NCBI GenBank assembly: GCA_016234485.1
Contig: JACRBL010000048.1
Span: forward strand, 1 to 53,493
From: Chloroflexota bacterium
Lineage (GTDB): Bacteria; Chloroflexota; Anaerolineae; Anaerolineales; Villigracilaceae
Direction: 5' to 3'
DNA: 53,493 bases
Part shown: piece by piece, positions 8,282-17,464 of the stretch
How the letters are laid out: each line of letters starts with the position of its first letter
Numbering within the stretch: position 1 is the first letter of the stretch
Notes under the pieces: generated by a model
What the model was told of the DNA's origin: nothing
Database searches by the model: none
The model's input: the letters and a program-made list of their open reading frames with translations, nothing else
Position numbers and translations under genes: made by a program

Positions 8282-8647
8282 TTAACCCCAGGGATTTCCG
8301 AGCCAGGCTTCGGCTTGCGCGGCAGTAAGACGTTTGCGCTGATAAAGCGCCACCGTCTCGCTGGAACCGAGCGAAACCAAAACAACCTGCATGGGCGATT
8401 CGCCCTCCACAAACCGCTCCAAAAACTCCTCACGGTTGATCTTGGTATCGTCGTAGTCCACGATCACCAGGTCGGGGCGAAGCGTCTCCAACGAAGCCAG
8501 AGTCTCCTCCATGGTGGCGGGCGTGCCCACGATCACGGCACGTTCGCCCCATCGGGTGGCATAAGTCTTCCGCAACCCTTCTCGAAAGAGCGGGTTGGCA
8601 GAAGCAATAATGACCCTGCGCGGGCGCGGAAGCGTTGGCTGGCTCAT
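8282..8647 (-). CDS. degenerate receiver-domain protein of the oxidase operon
   Basis: 121 residues with a CheY-like pattern: a β1 strand RRVIIASA, NPLFREGL in helix 1, and DLVIVDYDD where the phosphoacceptor strand would be. The acidic pair normally found after β1 is absent (ASANP), and the conserved Thr/Lys of the switch region are replaced (LVSLGSSET, then YQRK). It therefore probably does not act as a classical phosphorylated response regulator. There is no output domain. It is the first gene after the structured leader and precedes CoxB by 25 bp, so a regulatory or assembly role for the oxidase is plausible but unproven. Confidence 0.65.
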   Translation of the reverse strand: MSQPTLPRPRRVIIASANPLFREGLRKTYATRWGERAVIVGTPATMEETLASLETLRPDLVIVDYDDTKINREEFLERFVEGESPMQVVLVSLGSSETVALYQRKRLTAAQAEAWLGNPWG

Positions 8648-8766
8648 GGATGAAATGTACCAAAGACCATAAGCCTTGTCATTAATTATGACTTGAAAAA
8701 GGGGGGATTTTAAATCGGACGCGAGGGTGATTGTTTATCACCCTTTGTCATAATCATTTACGCTCC

Positions 8767-8938
8767 TAAAAACCAGGCCCCGTGGCTGTAACCACGGGGC
8801 ATCCACAAGATATTCAGTTATCTTGCGCCGTTCTGGTTCGCAACCCATTGCCTGCCCTGTTTCCATCAGGAAACAGACGAAGACCATTTTAAAATTGGTC
8901 TTTCCAGAGTTCGGGTCGCCCGCCAGGAACGGTTTGTT
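8767..8938 (-). ncRNA. candidate structured leader RNA or small RNA upstream of the oxidase operon
   Basis: About 170 nt between a TATAAT box and a hairpin followed by T5, read on the minus strand. Visible stems: an outer long-range helix pairing 8923-8932 with 8828-8836, a second helix pairing 8913-8919 with 8840-8846, two hairpins in the enclosed junction (8880-8902 and 8857-8876), a 3' hairpin at 8806-8825, and a GC-rich terminator-like stem at 8777-8800 with the T-run at 8768-8772. Another hairpin (8724-8744) follows before the receiver-like gene. The closed multi-branch junction with a downstream terminator resembles riboswitch or attenuator architecture. It could instead be a stand-alone sRNA. 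I do not recognise a known class. Confidence 0.5.
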
Positions 8939-8944
8939 AAAAAC

Positions 8945-8973
8945 ATTATAGGGCTATTTTTAAAAAATCAACT
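8945..8973 (-). promoter_or_regulatory. promoter for the oxidase leader
   Basis: In minus-strand sense a perfect TATAAT (8945-8950) is preceded, with 15-16 bp spacing, by TTGATT (8966-8971) in an AT-rich tract. Transcription would begin near 8938, immediately before the structured RNA. Confidence 0.55.
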
Positions 8974-8987
8974 TACAATTGTCTTAA

Positions 8988-9590
8988 ATGGCAAAACTCA
9001 TCTCCGTCATCGGCGTGAGCGGCGCGGGCAAGACAAGCCTCGTGCGCGCCCTCGCCGCGCAAAAAGAATTCGCCCTCGGCCTCGAAGACCACGCCGCGCG
9101 TCCCTTTCAAGCCCTCTTCAAACAGGATGCCCGCTACGCCTTCGCCAACCAATTCGACTTTCTCCTCTACCGCGCCGAACAGGAACGTCTCCTGCGCCTC
9201 GATTCGCGTCCGGCCCTCACCGACGGCGGACTCGACCTCGACTTCCACGGCTTCACGCGTCTCTTCCACGCCCGCGGCTGGATCAACGACCCCGAGCTGA
9301 ATCTGCTCCGCCGCTACTACGCTTGGACGCGCGCACTGCTCCCGCCTCCCGACCTCATCATCCATTTGACCGCCGACGAAGAGACCGTGCGCGCCCGACT
9401 GGCCGCGCGTGACCGCATCAACATCGCCTCCGCCGACGACGCCGCGCTGCTCGCGTCTTTCCTCGACGTTTGGCTGGCCGCGGTCCCCTCCCAGCGCCTC
9501 CTCCGCCTCAACGTCACGCGCGAGCCGAGCGATTATCGCAACGTCCTCCCAGTCATAATGAGTCGAATAGAATCAACTTGTAAGGTTTGA
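8988..9590 (+). CDS. deoxynucleoside kinase-like P-loop protein
   Basis: 200 residues starting MAKLISVIGVSGAGKTSL (P-loop, Lys at residue 15). Later come DGGLDLDFHGFTRLF, in the place of the dNK substrate/sugar-recognition segment, and LTADEETVRARLAARDR, a LID-type Arg-rich segment. This is the order of the deoxyadenosine/deoxycytidine kinase family, which phosphorylates salvaged deoxynucleosides using ATP. Substrate specificity cannot be read from the sequence. It is transcribed divergently from the oxidase leader and ends about 60 bp before a lipoprotein gene. Confidence 0.75.
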   Translation: MAKLISVIGVSGAGKTSLVRALAAQKEFALGLEDHAARPFQALFKQDARYAFANQFDFLLYRAEQERLLRLDSRPALTDGGLDLDFHGFTRLFHARGWINDPELNLLRRYYAWTRALLPPPDLIIHLTADEETVRARLAARDRINIASADDAALLASFLDVWLAAVPSQRLLRLNVTREPSDYRNVLPVIMSRIESTCKV

Positions 9591-9649
9591 TATTGCGAAA
9601 TATTGTAAAATGCACGCTACCCCACACCCCAATCTTGTTAGGAGAAAAA

Positions 9650-11338
9650 ATGAAACGACGCATCCACATTCTGCTCTCTCTCCTTGCCATCCTTGCTCTC
9701 ACCCTGGCCTGCGGCGGGGGCGATGAATTTGCCACCGAGGAAGGCTACGTTGAGGAAGAGTACACCGAAGAGCCGATGACCGAGGAACCCAGCGGAGAAG
9801 CCACCGAGTTCCCCGCCAGCGCGCCTGGCGATTTGGTCTATGACTTTGGTTTTGTGCCTGAAAGCAATGGGTTCAGTTTCCCCAACTACGGCGATGACAT
9901 CCCCGCCACCAACCTGACCGCCACCGAGATGCGTCGCATGTTTGGCGACCAGGTTTGCGCGGACCTCAACGGCGAGGAGTGCATCCTCACCCCGCCCGCC
10001 GAACAGTGGATGGAACAGGTCAACGGCAGTATGGGCGGCGGACATTGCGAAGGCATGGCCGTGTTGAGCCTGATGATGTACACCGGCCAGGTTCCGCCCT
10101 CCGATTTCGGCGGCTCGCTCGCCAGCGATCTCGATCTCAACGACGAAGCGCTCCAGCGTGAACTCGCTTATTGGTGGGCCACGCAAACTGTGGCGCCCAC
10201 GAACGAAAGCGTGGTGCGCGGCACGCCGATGGAAATTTTGGATGTGATCCGCCAGATGGACGTGAACGGCGAAACCTACACCATCGGCATCTATGACGGC
10301 AAGGGAAGCGGGCACGCCGTCACTCCCTTCGGCGTGACAGACAAGGGCGACGGCCTCTACGCGATCCTCGTCTACGATAACAACTACCCCGGCGAAACGC
10401 GCGAACTCTACGTGGACTCGCGCGATAACTCGTGGACGTACGAAACGTCCATCAACCCGCAGGTGCAGTCGGATGTCTGGTCGGGCAATGCCGATAGTTA
10501 CACCCTCGACCTCACCCCCACTTCCGCCCGCGTAACCCAGCAGGTCTGTCCGTTCTGCTCGGGCGGCGGATTCTCCTCCACGGGCGGCAAACTGGCCGCG
10601 CTTGCTCAACTTGATAACCAGGTCTTCCTCGATGGCGAAGGCCACATCCTCATCACCGACGAAAGCGGCAATCGCCTCGGCTACGTGGACGGCAAGATCG
10701 TCAACGAGATTCCTGGCGCGTCCTACTCACAGTTCCGCATGGCCGCCAGCATGAACGCCCCCGAACCGATCTACTCGCTTCCCGCGACCCTAGACGTGAC
10801 CATCGAAGTTGACGGGACCGATCTCACCGAGGAAACCCTCACCGACCTCGTTCTCATCGGACCTGGATACAGCATCGGCCTCGAGGGCATCTACCTCACC
10901 CCCGGCCAGGTGGACGTAGTCTACTTCTATCCCCAGGATGAAACCATCGCCTACGAAACGCTCGGCGACGAATCTCCGAACATCGTGTTCGGCATCGAAA
11001 ACCCCGACGCCGAAGCGGATTACTACTTCGAGATCTACGGCGCAGATATCACCGGCGGCGGCATCATCACCGCCATTCTCGATAGCAAGGCCGGCGACCT
11101 GCTGATCAACACCGAGAAGTTGACCAACGAAGGCACGTTCAATTTCTACATGACCCGCATCACCGACGAAACCGAGGAGGAGTTCTACGCCGAGGAGATC
11201 GCGCTCGCCGAAGGCGCGCTGGTCTACATCAACTACGCTGAGTGGACCGACGCCAACCCCGAAGGCATCTACTTCGGCGTGGACCTGGACGGCGACGGCG
11301 TGATTGACGAAGAATACGTGGTGGACGACTCGCAGTAA
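9650..11338 (+). CDS. large lipoprotein with a Cys-His-Asp peptidase-like arrangement
   Basis: 562 residues. The ATG at 9650 has TTAGGAG upstream; longer frames lack one. A signal peptide ends in a lipobox with Cys21 (LALTLA-C), followed by an acidic Glu/Thr-rich linker. Cys133 (GGHCEGMA), His222 (SGHAVTPF) and Asp243 (VYDNNYPG) have the order and spacing of papain-like or C39-like folds, so a cysteine peptidase or transglutaminase-like activity is possible. The C-terminal half looks β-rich and ends with DLDGDGVIDEE, a calcium-loop-like motif. I do not recognise a named family. The product is expected on the outer face of the membrane. Confidence 0.7.
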   Translation: MKRRIHILLSLLAILALTLACGGGDEFATEEGYVEEEYTEEPMTEEPSGEATEFPASAPGDLVYDFGFVPESNGFSFPNYGDDIPATNLTATEMRRMFGDQVCADLNGEECILTPPAEQWMEQVNGSMGGGHCEGMAVLSLMMYTGQVPPSDFGGSLASDLDLNDEALQRELAYWWATQTVAPTNESVVRGTPMEILDVIRQMDVNGETYTIGIYDGKGSGHAVTPFGVTDKGDGLYAILVYDNNYPGETRELYVDSRDNSWTYETSINPQVQSDVWSGNADSYTLDLTPTSARVTQQVCPFCSGGGFSSTGGKLAALAQLDNQVFLDGEGHILITDESGNRLGYVDGKIVNEIPGASYSQFRMAASMNAPEPIYSLPATLDVTIEVDGTDLTEETLTDLVLIGPGYSIGLEGIYLTPGQVDVVYFYPQDETIAYETLGDESPNIVFGIENPDAEADYYFEIYGADITGGGIITAILDSKAGDLLINTEKLTNEGTFNFYMTRITDETEEEFYAEEIALAEGALVYINYAEWTDANPEGIYFGVDLDGDGVIDEEYVVDDSQ

Positions 11339-11355
11339 GTTGCAAGTTTTTAGCC

Positions 11356-11392
11356 TAAAAAGAGCGCACAGAAATTTCTGTGCGCTCTTTTT
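11356..11392 (+). terminator. rho-independent terminator
   Basis: AAAAAGAGCGCACAGA and TCTGTGCGCTCTTTTTG form a perfect stem ending in a T-run, 17 bp after the lipoprotein stop. Confidence 0.9.
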
Positions 11393-11562
11393 GTAATCCT
11401 TTAACTCTGCATGGAGGGCAAATTACACTGTGTTTCAACGTCAACGAAATTAGAAAGCCGTGATTTTTAACACTTGCCACTCGGCAGTTGTTAATGTAAT
11501 CTAAAGGAAAGTCTGCCCGATCAAACAACAAGCCTTATAATCTGTAATCAGCGAGAAACATC

Positions 11563-12696
11563 ATGACGCCACCTGAATTTGACACTTACGAAGAATTGAC
11601 AACGCGGATCCCAGCGAATGAATTATCAACACTATTACGCGTCAGCAGTTCACTTGCATCCACAATGGATTTATCTGAAATTTTACAAATAGCCATCGAA
11701 AGCGCCGCCGATCTCCTTCGCCTGGGCACGGGCGCGATCTACACGCTGGAAGAAAAAACGCTCATTCTAGGGGCAACCACCCCGCCCCTGCCCCCTCAAT
11801 TTCCCGATGAACTTCGCGTCGCCTCCCTCGACGATCACCCGCACATCAAACAGGCAATCCTGACAATGACTCCTGTTACCATCTTTGACGTGCATGAAGA
11901 GACAATCACACAGGCCGAACGCGTCGTCATCGAAGCGCGGCATCTGATATCCATCCTTTATTTTCCTCTCCTACTCAAAGGCGAAGCGCTGGGCGTTTTC
12001 ATCGTGGGCGACACAGAATTCCCGCGAAGATTCACCCCCACCGAAATTGACCTCTGCTATATGCTTTCTTTCCAAGCGTCGCTGGCAATCGCCAATTCAC
12101 GGCTATATCAAAAAGCCCAACAAGCCATTACGGATATCAGCCAGGCATACGACGCCACCCTCGCCGGATGGTCGCGTGTGCTGGATATGCGCGACCACGT
12201 CACAGACGAACACACGCATCGCGTCGCGGACCTCGCGGTGGCGTTGGCGCGAAACATGGGCATCCCCGAAGCGGACATAGGTCACGTGCGGCGCGGCGCG
12301 CTCATGCACGATATCGGCAAAATGGCCCTGCCCGATTCCATTCTGCAAAAAAAGGAGTCCCTCACCGAAGACGAATGGAAGGTCATGCGCACGCATCCCG
12401 AAAAAGCATACGACCTCCTGTCGCACATCGAATATCTCGCCCCCGCATTGGACATTCCCTACTGTCACCACGAACGCTGGGACGGGACGGGCTACCCGCG
12501 CGGGCTTAAGGGAGAGGAGATTCCCCTCGTGGCGCGTCTCTTTGCAGTGGTGGACACATACGACGCCATCACGTCGAACCGCCCGTATCGAAAAGGCTGG
12601 GACGGGGAAACTGCCATTCAATATATTCGCGAACAAGCAGGGAGGCAATTTTGTCCCACAGCGGTAAAAGCATTTTGCGAAATGATGGGCAAATAA
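11563..12696 (+). CDS. GAF-HD-GYP protein (cyclic-di-GMP phosphodiesterase)
   Basis: 377 residues: an N-terminal GAF sensor domain (about 20-185), a short helical linker and an HD-GYP domain (about 200-377). The metal-binding His249-Asp250 (MHDIGK), the HHE at 302-304 and the signature W-D-G-T-G-Y311-P312 are intact, so hydrolysis of cyclic di-GMP is expected. The protein lacks membrane segments and is probably cytoplasmic. A TATAAT lies at 11536-11541, but the -35 region is not convincing. It is one of three HD-GYP proteins in this window; the C-terminal half closely resembles that of the 1838-residue sensor at 39658. Confidence 0.92.
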   Translation: MTPPEFDTYEELTTRIPANELSTLLRVSSSLASTMDLSEILQIAIESAADLLRLGTGAIYTLEEKTLILGATTPPLPPQFPDELRVASLDDHPHIKQAILTMTPVTIFDVHEETITQAERVVIEARHLISILYFPLLLKGEALGVFIVGDTEFPRRFTPTEIDLCYMLSFQASLAIANSRLYQKAQQAITDISQAYDATLAGWSRVLDMRDHVTDEHTHRVADLAVALARNMGIPEADIGHVRRGALMHDIGKMALPDSILQKKESLTEDEWKVMRTHPEKAYDLLSHIEYLAPALDIPYCHHERWDGTGYPRGLKGEEIPLVARLFAVVDTYDAITSNRPYRKGWDGETAIQYIREQAGRQFCPTAVKAFCEMMGK

Positions 12697-12796
12697 AACC
12701 CCGCGCGCTCAAGATGGCGCTGGCGGTGACGCCCGATATGAAAACAAAGTTGAAAAAGATTTAATCGCCGCGGTCATGTAGCAATGGTCAACAAAC

Positions 12797-12830
12797 AAAA
12801 AGAGCGCGCAGATGGTTCTGCGCGCTTTTT
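12797..12830. terminator. bidirectional rho-independent terminator
   Basis: A-run, AGCGCGCAGA, TGGT loop, TCTGCGCGCT, T-run. It lies between the convergent GAF-HD-GYP gene and the gene ending at 12852, so it can act on both strands. Confidence 0.88.
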
Positions 12831-12851
12831 GATTTAACGGCCGATTTTGCG

Positions 12852-13214
12852 CTAATCTTCCGCCAGCCAAATCTTTGCGGATAATTCGGTATCAAAATAC
12901 TTTAGCGGCTGGCCGGTGATCTGGGTCAACATATCGGCCAGGGTGCGCTTGATGCCCGTCACCCCGAGGACTGCCGTCCGCTTGACGTGTCCCTTCGTGG
13001 CGTTCGAGGAGGCGTTCATCACTGGGATGAGATCGGTGGTGATATTAGTGTTGCGAAAATCGGACAGAACCAGCGCAGAGTTGAGTGGTTCCGCCAGGAC
13101 AATCGCGTGCACTTCTTCCAATTCTTTTTTTACCAGGTCCGAGCGGTAAAGCAAGTTGGAAAAATCCTGGTAAAAAATCTTCTTACCGTTATATTCGATC
13201 CATTTAGAGCGCAT
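12852..13214 (-). CDS. small STAS-like/unknown cytoplasmic protein
   Basis: 120 residues, soluble. The pattern of β-strands and helices (VLSDFRNTNITTD in the middle, ending IWLAED) resembles small STAS/SpoIIAA-like proteins, but this is a weak structural impression, not a firm family match. It overlaps the end of the upstream membrane protein gene by 11 bp, so the two are translationally coupled. Function unknown. Confidence 0.55.
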   Translation of the reverse strand: MRSKWIEYNGKKIFYQDFSNLLYRSDLVKKELEEVHAIVLAEPLNSALVLSDFRNTNITTDLIPVMNASSNATKGHVKRTAVLGVTGIKRTLADMLTQITGQPLKYFDTELSAKIWLAED

Positions 13215-13641
13215 GAGCGCCTCCAGGTTTTGCAGATTTCCGCTGTTCGGAGTATAACGCCAGCCCGGTCGCGAGGCCGCCGATCAGTTCCCAAAACGCC
13301 ACGCCGAGAAAGCGGACGGGGGCGTAGCCGATAACAACCGACAACGTGAAGACGGTGAACGTCACCGCGCGAAAGGGGACTGTCCAACAATAGAACTTTT
13401 TCAAGTCATTCATGGCCGCCAGAACGTAGTAGGCTCCCATATTGAAAGACGCCATCGAGGATGCCGTCATAAACACAATGGTGTAGTCTCCGCTCGCGCG
13501 CGCCGCGCGGGAAAGAACCTCGAATCCCAGCATGGATAAAAGAATTTCAGGTCGAACCAGCCCCACCAACCCAAGGAAAAACGCCAGGATGCCGAAGATA
13601 AAAATGGTCCAACCAGAGGCGTCACGAATAGTGAGTTTCAT
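13204..13641 (-). CDS. four-helix membrane protein, unknown function
   Basis: 145 residues from the ATG at 13641, chosen because CAGGAG lies 7 nt upstream; the longer frame lacks a site. Hydrophobic segments near residues 11-31, 50-70, 84-103 and 108-127 suggest four membrane helices. It overlaps the next gene by 11 bp. I do not recognise the family. Confidence 0.65.
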   Translation of the reverse strand: MKLTIRDASGWTIFIFGILAFFLGLVGLVRPEILLSMLGFEVLSRAARASGDYTIVFMTASSMASFNMGAYYVLAAMNDLKKFYCWTVPFRAVTFTVFTLSVVIGYAPVRFLGVAFWELIGGLATGLALYSEQRKSAKPGGAHAL

Positions 13642-13726
13642 ACTGCTCCTGTCACAGTTTCTAAGATCGAAGCAAATTTTACCGCGTCCACGCAACCAGC
13701 CCCTTACAATTTCAACAACTTCTTTA

Positions 13727-13753
13727 CAAAAACAGCGGAGCGGGCCTTCATAT
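13727..13753 (-). terminator. possible terminator after uvrB
   Basis: In minus-strand sense GCGGA and TCCGC pair around a loop, followed by TGTTTTTG, about 30 bp past the uvrB stop. The stem is short, so this is a weak call. Confidence 0.4.
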
Positions 13754-13779
13754 CCGCGGTTTTTCCACTGATCACTTCT

Positions 13780-15813
13780 TCACTCTCCCGCCAGCAACTT
13801 CAACCGCTCCCACGGCTTGAGATTCTCCTCGTCCGCAAAGATGGCTTTCAACTCGTAGAGTTCATCGCGCAACGCGGCGGCCTTCTCAAATTCGAGATTC
13901 TTGGCGGCTTCTTTCATTTGACGTTCCAACTCGCCGAGCAGACGCTTCATCTCGTCGCGCGGCATCGCATCGCGCGACTTGGTCTTGTACTCGCCCTTCA
14001 TCTCGGCGACGGCGCGCGGCGACATCTGGTCGGTCAGGTCGCGGATGGCTTTGTGGATACTGACGGGGACGATGCCATGTTCCTGGTTGTACTTCACCTG
14101 CTTGGCGCGGCGGCGGGACGTTTCATCGAGGGCGCGCTTCATCGAATCGGTGATGCGGTCGGCGTACATGATGACGCGTCCATGCAGGTGACGCGCGGCG
14201 CGGCCAATCGTCTGGATGAGCGCCGTGTCCGAGCGCAGGAAGCCCTCCTTATCCGCGTCCAAAATCGCCACGAGGGAAACTTCCGGGAGATCGAGTCCCT
14301 CGCGCAGGAGGTTGATGCCGACCACCACGTCGAAGACCCCGAGGCGCAGGTCACGCAAAATGCCGATGCGTTCGAGCGTCTCCACTTCGGAGTGGAGATA
14401 ATGAACTTTGATGCCGAGTTCCATGATGTAGGTGGCGAGGTCTTCGGCCATGCGCTTCGTTAGCGTGGTGACGAGCACGCGCTCGCCGACTTCGGTGCGG
14501 GCGCGAATCTCTTTGACGAGGTCATCCACCTGTCCCTTCGTTGGGCGGATATCCACCTCGGGGTCCACGAGGCCGGTCGGGCGGATGATCTGCTCGGCCA
14601 CTTGTTCGGCGTGTTGCATTTCATACGGCCCCGGCGTGGCGGACGTGTAGATGGTGTGTCCCATCACCTTTTCAAACTCATCGAACTTGAGCGGACGATT
14701 GTCAAGCGCGCTCGGCAGGCGGAAGCCAAATTCCACCAGCGTCTCTTTGCGCGAACGGTCACCGTTGTACATGCCGCGGATCTGCGGGACGCTCATATGC
14801 GACTCGTCAATGATGAGCAAGTAATCGCTCGGCAGGAAGTCAATCATCGTCCACGGGTGCGTGCCGGGCTCGCGGCCATCGAGATGACGCGAGTAGTTTT
14901 CGATGCCAGAACTGTAGCCCACCTCTTTGAGCATTTCCAGATCGTAGCGCGTGCGTTGTTCGATGCGTTGCGCTTCGATCAGTTTACCCTGCTCCTTAAA
15001 CAGCGCCAGTCGTTCCTCCAACTCTTTTTCGATGTTGGCAATGGCGTCCTTCATTTTGTCCGAGGCGGTCAGGTATTGCTTGGCGGGATAGATGGAGATT
15101 TCCAGTGGCTCGTCGAAGACCTCGCCCGTCAGCGGGCTGAATTGGATGATGCGCTCCACCTCGTCGCCGAAGAACGTGATGCGGAAGCCGCGCTTGTCTT
15201 CGTAAGCGGGGACGATCTCCAGCGTGTCGCCTCTGACTCGGAAAGCGCCACTGCGTAATTCAACGTCGTTGCGCTGATACTGACTCTCCACCAACTGACG
15301 GATGAGCGCGTTGCGACGCCAAATCCCGCCCACCTTGAGAGTCACCGTCCCTTTGCCGAACTCCTCGGGCGAGCCGAGACCGTAAATGCACGACACCGAC
15401 GCGACGATGATCACGTCCTTGCGTGAGATGAGCGATGTGGTCGCTGCCAATCGCAGACGCTCGATCTCCTCGTTGATCTGCGTCTCTTTTTCTATGTAGA
15501 GATCGTGGCGGGGAACGTACGCCTCAGGTTGATAATAGTCATAGTATGAGACGAAATACTCGACCGCGTTCTCAGGGAAGAATTCCTTGAATTCCGCGTA
15601 GAGTTGCGCGGCGAGAGTCTTGTTATGCGCCATGATGAGCGCCGGTTTTTGCAATTGTTGAATTACACTCGCTATGGTGAATGTCTTGCCCGTGCCAGTG
15701 GCTCCAAGCAAAACCTGGTGTTTCATGCCTTTTTGCACGCCATCTACAAGCTGACGAATCGCTTCAGGCTGGTCGCCCATCGGGATGAAGGGAGCAGTGA
15801 GTTTGAATTCCAT
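13780..15813 (-). CDS. uvrB: UvrABC excinuclease subunit B
   Basis: 677 residues from the ATG at 15813; the longer frame would run through the promoter/operator. It begins [19 protein letters not shown] and carries the Walker A GATGTGKT with Lys43, the aromatic β-hairpin region [16 protein letters not shown], helicase motifs including DESH and QTIGRAARH, and a C-terminal UVR domain ([19 protein letters not shown]). UvrB verifies DNA damage handed over by UvrA, opens the strands and recruits UvrC. Length and motifs are complete. A LexA-type operator lies just upstream. Confidence 0.98.
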   Translation of the reverse strand: MEFKLTAPFIPMGDQPEAIRQLVDGVQKGMKHQVLLGATGTGKTFTIASVIQQLQKPALIMAHNKTLAAQLYAEFKEFFPENAVEYFVSYYDYYQPEAYVPRHDLYIEKETQINEEIERLRLAATTSLISRKDVIIVASVSCIYGLGSPEEFGKGTVTLKVGGIWRRNALIRQLVESQYQRNDVELRSGAFRVRGDTLEIVPAYEDKRGFRITFFGDEVERIIQFSPLTGEVFDEPLEISIYPAKQYLTASDKMKDAIANIEKELEERLALFKEQGKLIEAQRIEQRTRYDLEMLKEVGYSSGIENYSRHLDGREPGTHPWTMIDFLPSDYLLIIDESHMSVPQIRGMYNGDRSRKETLVEFGFRLPSALDNRPLKFDEFEKVMGHTIYTSATPGPYEMQHAEQVAEQIIRPTGLVDPEVDIRPTKGQVDDLVKEIRARTEVGERVLVTTLTKRMAEDLATYIMELGIKVHYLHSEVETLERIGILRDLRLGVFDVVVGINLLREGLDLPEVSLVAILDADKEGFLRSDTALIQTIGRAARHLHGRVIMYADRITDSMKRALDETSRRRAKQVKYNQEHGIVPVSIHKAIRDLTDQMSPRAVAEMKGEYKTKSRDAMPRDEMKRLLGELERQMKEAAKNLEFEKAAALRDELYELKAIFADEENLKPWERLKLLAGE

Positions 15814-15834
15814 TTTGGTCTCTTTTGAATAGGG

Positions 15835-15853
15835 GAACGTACGTTCTATTATA
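15835..15853 (-). promoter_or_regulatory. uvrB promoter with LexA-type SOS operator
   Basis: The perfect 12-bp palindrome GAACGTACGTTC (15835-15846) matches the GAAC-N4-GTTC half-sites of the Gram-positive-type LexA (DinR) box. It lies 2 bp downstream of a TATAAT box (15848-15853, minus strand), where a repressor would block initiation. It precedes uvrB, a classical SOS gene, by about 20 bp. No convincing -35 hexamer is seen. Confidence 0.75.
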
Positions 15854-15888
15854 CCCCCGCTTTTTCTGTACACGGCCCGCGCGGATGG

Positions 15889-17394
15889 TCAATACACCCA
15901 CTCTTCAAACAAGGCCGAAAGATCGCATTGACAGTGTTTTTCGGCCAGAGATTTCACGCCTTCGGTAGTGGCGATTTGCCACGAGAACGTCGCGACGTAA
16001 TCTTTGATGAACGCGTCGAAAGCATCCTCCCCCATCTTCTCTTTCAGCGCGTCGAAAAATAATGCCCCGCGCCCGTAGACGATCGCGCCATATTCCAAAC
16101 CGCTGTACTTCGCCACAGGCATGCCAATTGGCATCGGCGCGCCTTCCACGCGTTCCCAGCGCAGGCGCAAGGCATCTTCAAATTCGTCTGCGGCTCCTTC
16201 CCCAAAATTGACTCTGTAATATTGCCAGGTGGCAAACTGCGCCAGCGATTCGTCCAGCCAGGGTTCGTCCAACTGGTCGTTGCCGACCAGGTTATAAAAC
16301 CATTGATGCGCCACTTCATGCGCCACCGTGGACTCGAAATAGGCGGAATTTTTCTCACCAAATTCGCCCAGCAAAAGTTTGTCCGCGATGACGATCGCGC
16401 CAGGGTATTCAATTCCCAGCGCCAGCGTGGGCGTCACGACCAAATCCAACTCGGCGTAGGGATAGGGCGCGTACAACTCGCTAAACGTCTCCAGCGCGCG
16501 CGTCGCCACTTCCAGCATCGCCCGATTCTCTTTTTGCAACGACTTGGGCGCGTAACTGTTGACAGCCACCTCGCCGACATTTTGCGTGACGACTTCACAA
16601 TCACGACTGACCGCCGCGAAGAAATCGCGCGCCGGCCCTCCCGCCACATTCCAGACTTTGCGCGGGCCGGCCGTCGCGGGCGCGGACTCCAACCCCGAGG
16701 CGACAACCACCGCGTCCTTCGGCGCGCTGATCGAGACGAGGTAAAACGCCGCGTCGTTAAACGTCACGTCGCCCGATTGCGGAGGCAGTTCGGCGTTCCA
16801 GCCCTCGTCCGTATACGCGGGGATGACGGGATACGCGTGCGCCAGCGTCAACACGCCATCCACCGAGGCCAACACGCCGTAGTTCAATTCCACTTCGGTC
16901 GGCACGCGTAGCGAAAACCGCATCGCCACGCGGACACTCTCCCCCACCGCCAGCGGACTCTCCAGCGGGACGATCATCAAACTATTTGCCAACTCGTAGC
17001 GCGGCGAGACGGGTGTCCCATCCATCGTCAAATCACGAATTTCGATTTCCCCGCCGAGAATGTTCGGGAAGAGACGAAAGCCGAGTTCTTCGAGCGGTTC
17101 GGATTCTTGATTAGTGTAAAAAACCGTTTCCGCTCCTTCCACGTTCACCAGGTTATCGTCAACGATAAATTCGATGCGGTAGACGGTGGCATCCTTCATT
17201 TCAGCGAGGGCGCCGCGCTGAGACTCAATCAACGGCTCGCGGAAGATGGGCAGGTCGGGTTGGAGATAGTCGAGATCGTCATCTCCAACCACGGTGGGGA
17301 TGCTCGAGGTAGGCGACACGGTCGGCGTCGGCGTAAAGACCGAACAAGCCGCGAACAGGCTCAAAGTCAGAAGGGAAGCGAGGAGAGGTTTCAT
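15889..17394 (-). CDS. M1-like (gluzincin) metallopeptidase lipoprotein
   Basis: 501 residues from the ATG at 17394, which starts a signal peptide with lipobox Cys17 (SLFAA-C); the longer frame adds unrelated residues. After a Thr/Pro-rich linker there is a β-rich domain and then a gluzincin catalytic domain: H359-E360-V-A-H363 and, 18 residues later, Glu382 in LDESLAQF, the M1 zinc signature. The aminopeptidase GAMEN motif is replaced by LGIEYPGAI, so exopeptidase activity is uncertain. The protein is expected to be extracytoplasmic and membrane-anchored. Confidence 0.85.
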   Translation of the reverse strand: MKPLLASLLTLSLFAACSVFTPTPTVSPTSSIPTVVGDDDLDYLQPDLPIFREPLIESQRGALAEMKDATVYRIEFIVDDNLVNVEGAETVFYTNQESEPLEELGFRLFPNILGGEIEIRDLTMDGTPVSPRYELANSLMIVPLESPLAVGESVRVAMRFSLRVPTEVELNYGVLASVDGVLTLAHAYPVIPAYTDEGWNAELPPQSGDVTFNDAAFYLVSISAPKDAVVVASGLESAPATAGPRKVWNVAGGPARDFFAAVSRDCEVVTQNVGEVAVNSYAPKSLQKENRAMLEVATRALETFSELYAPYPYAELDLVVTPTLALGIEYPGAIVIADKLLLGEFGEKNSAYFESTVAHEVAHQWFYNLVGNDQLDEPWLDESLAQFATWQYYRVNFGEGAADEFEDALRLRWERVEGAPMPIGMPVAKYSGLEYGAIVYGRGALFFDALKEKMGEDAFDAFIKDYVATFSWQIATTEGVKSLAEKHCQCDLSALFEEWVY

Positions 17395-17464
17395 AGTCAA
17401 GGAGGGTAGTGCGTCGCACCTAACCCGTAGGAAAAATCCTGCTATATGGTGCGACGCACTCGCG

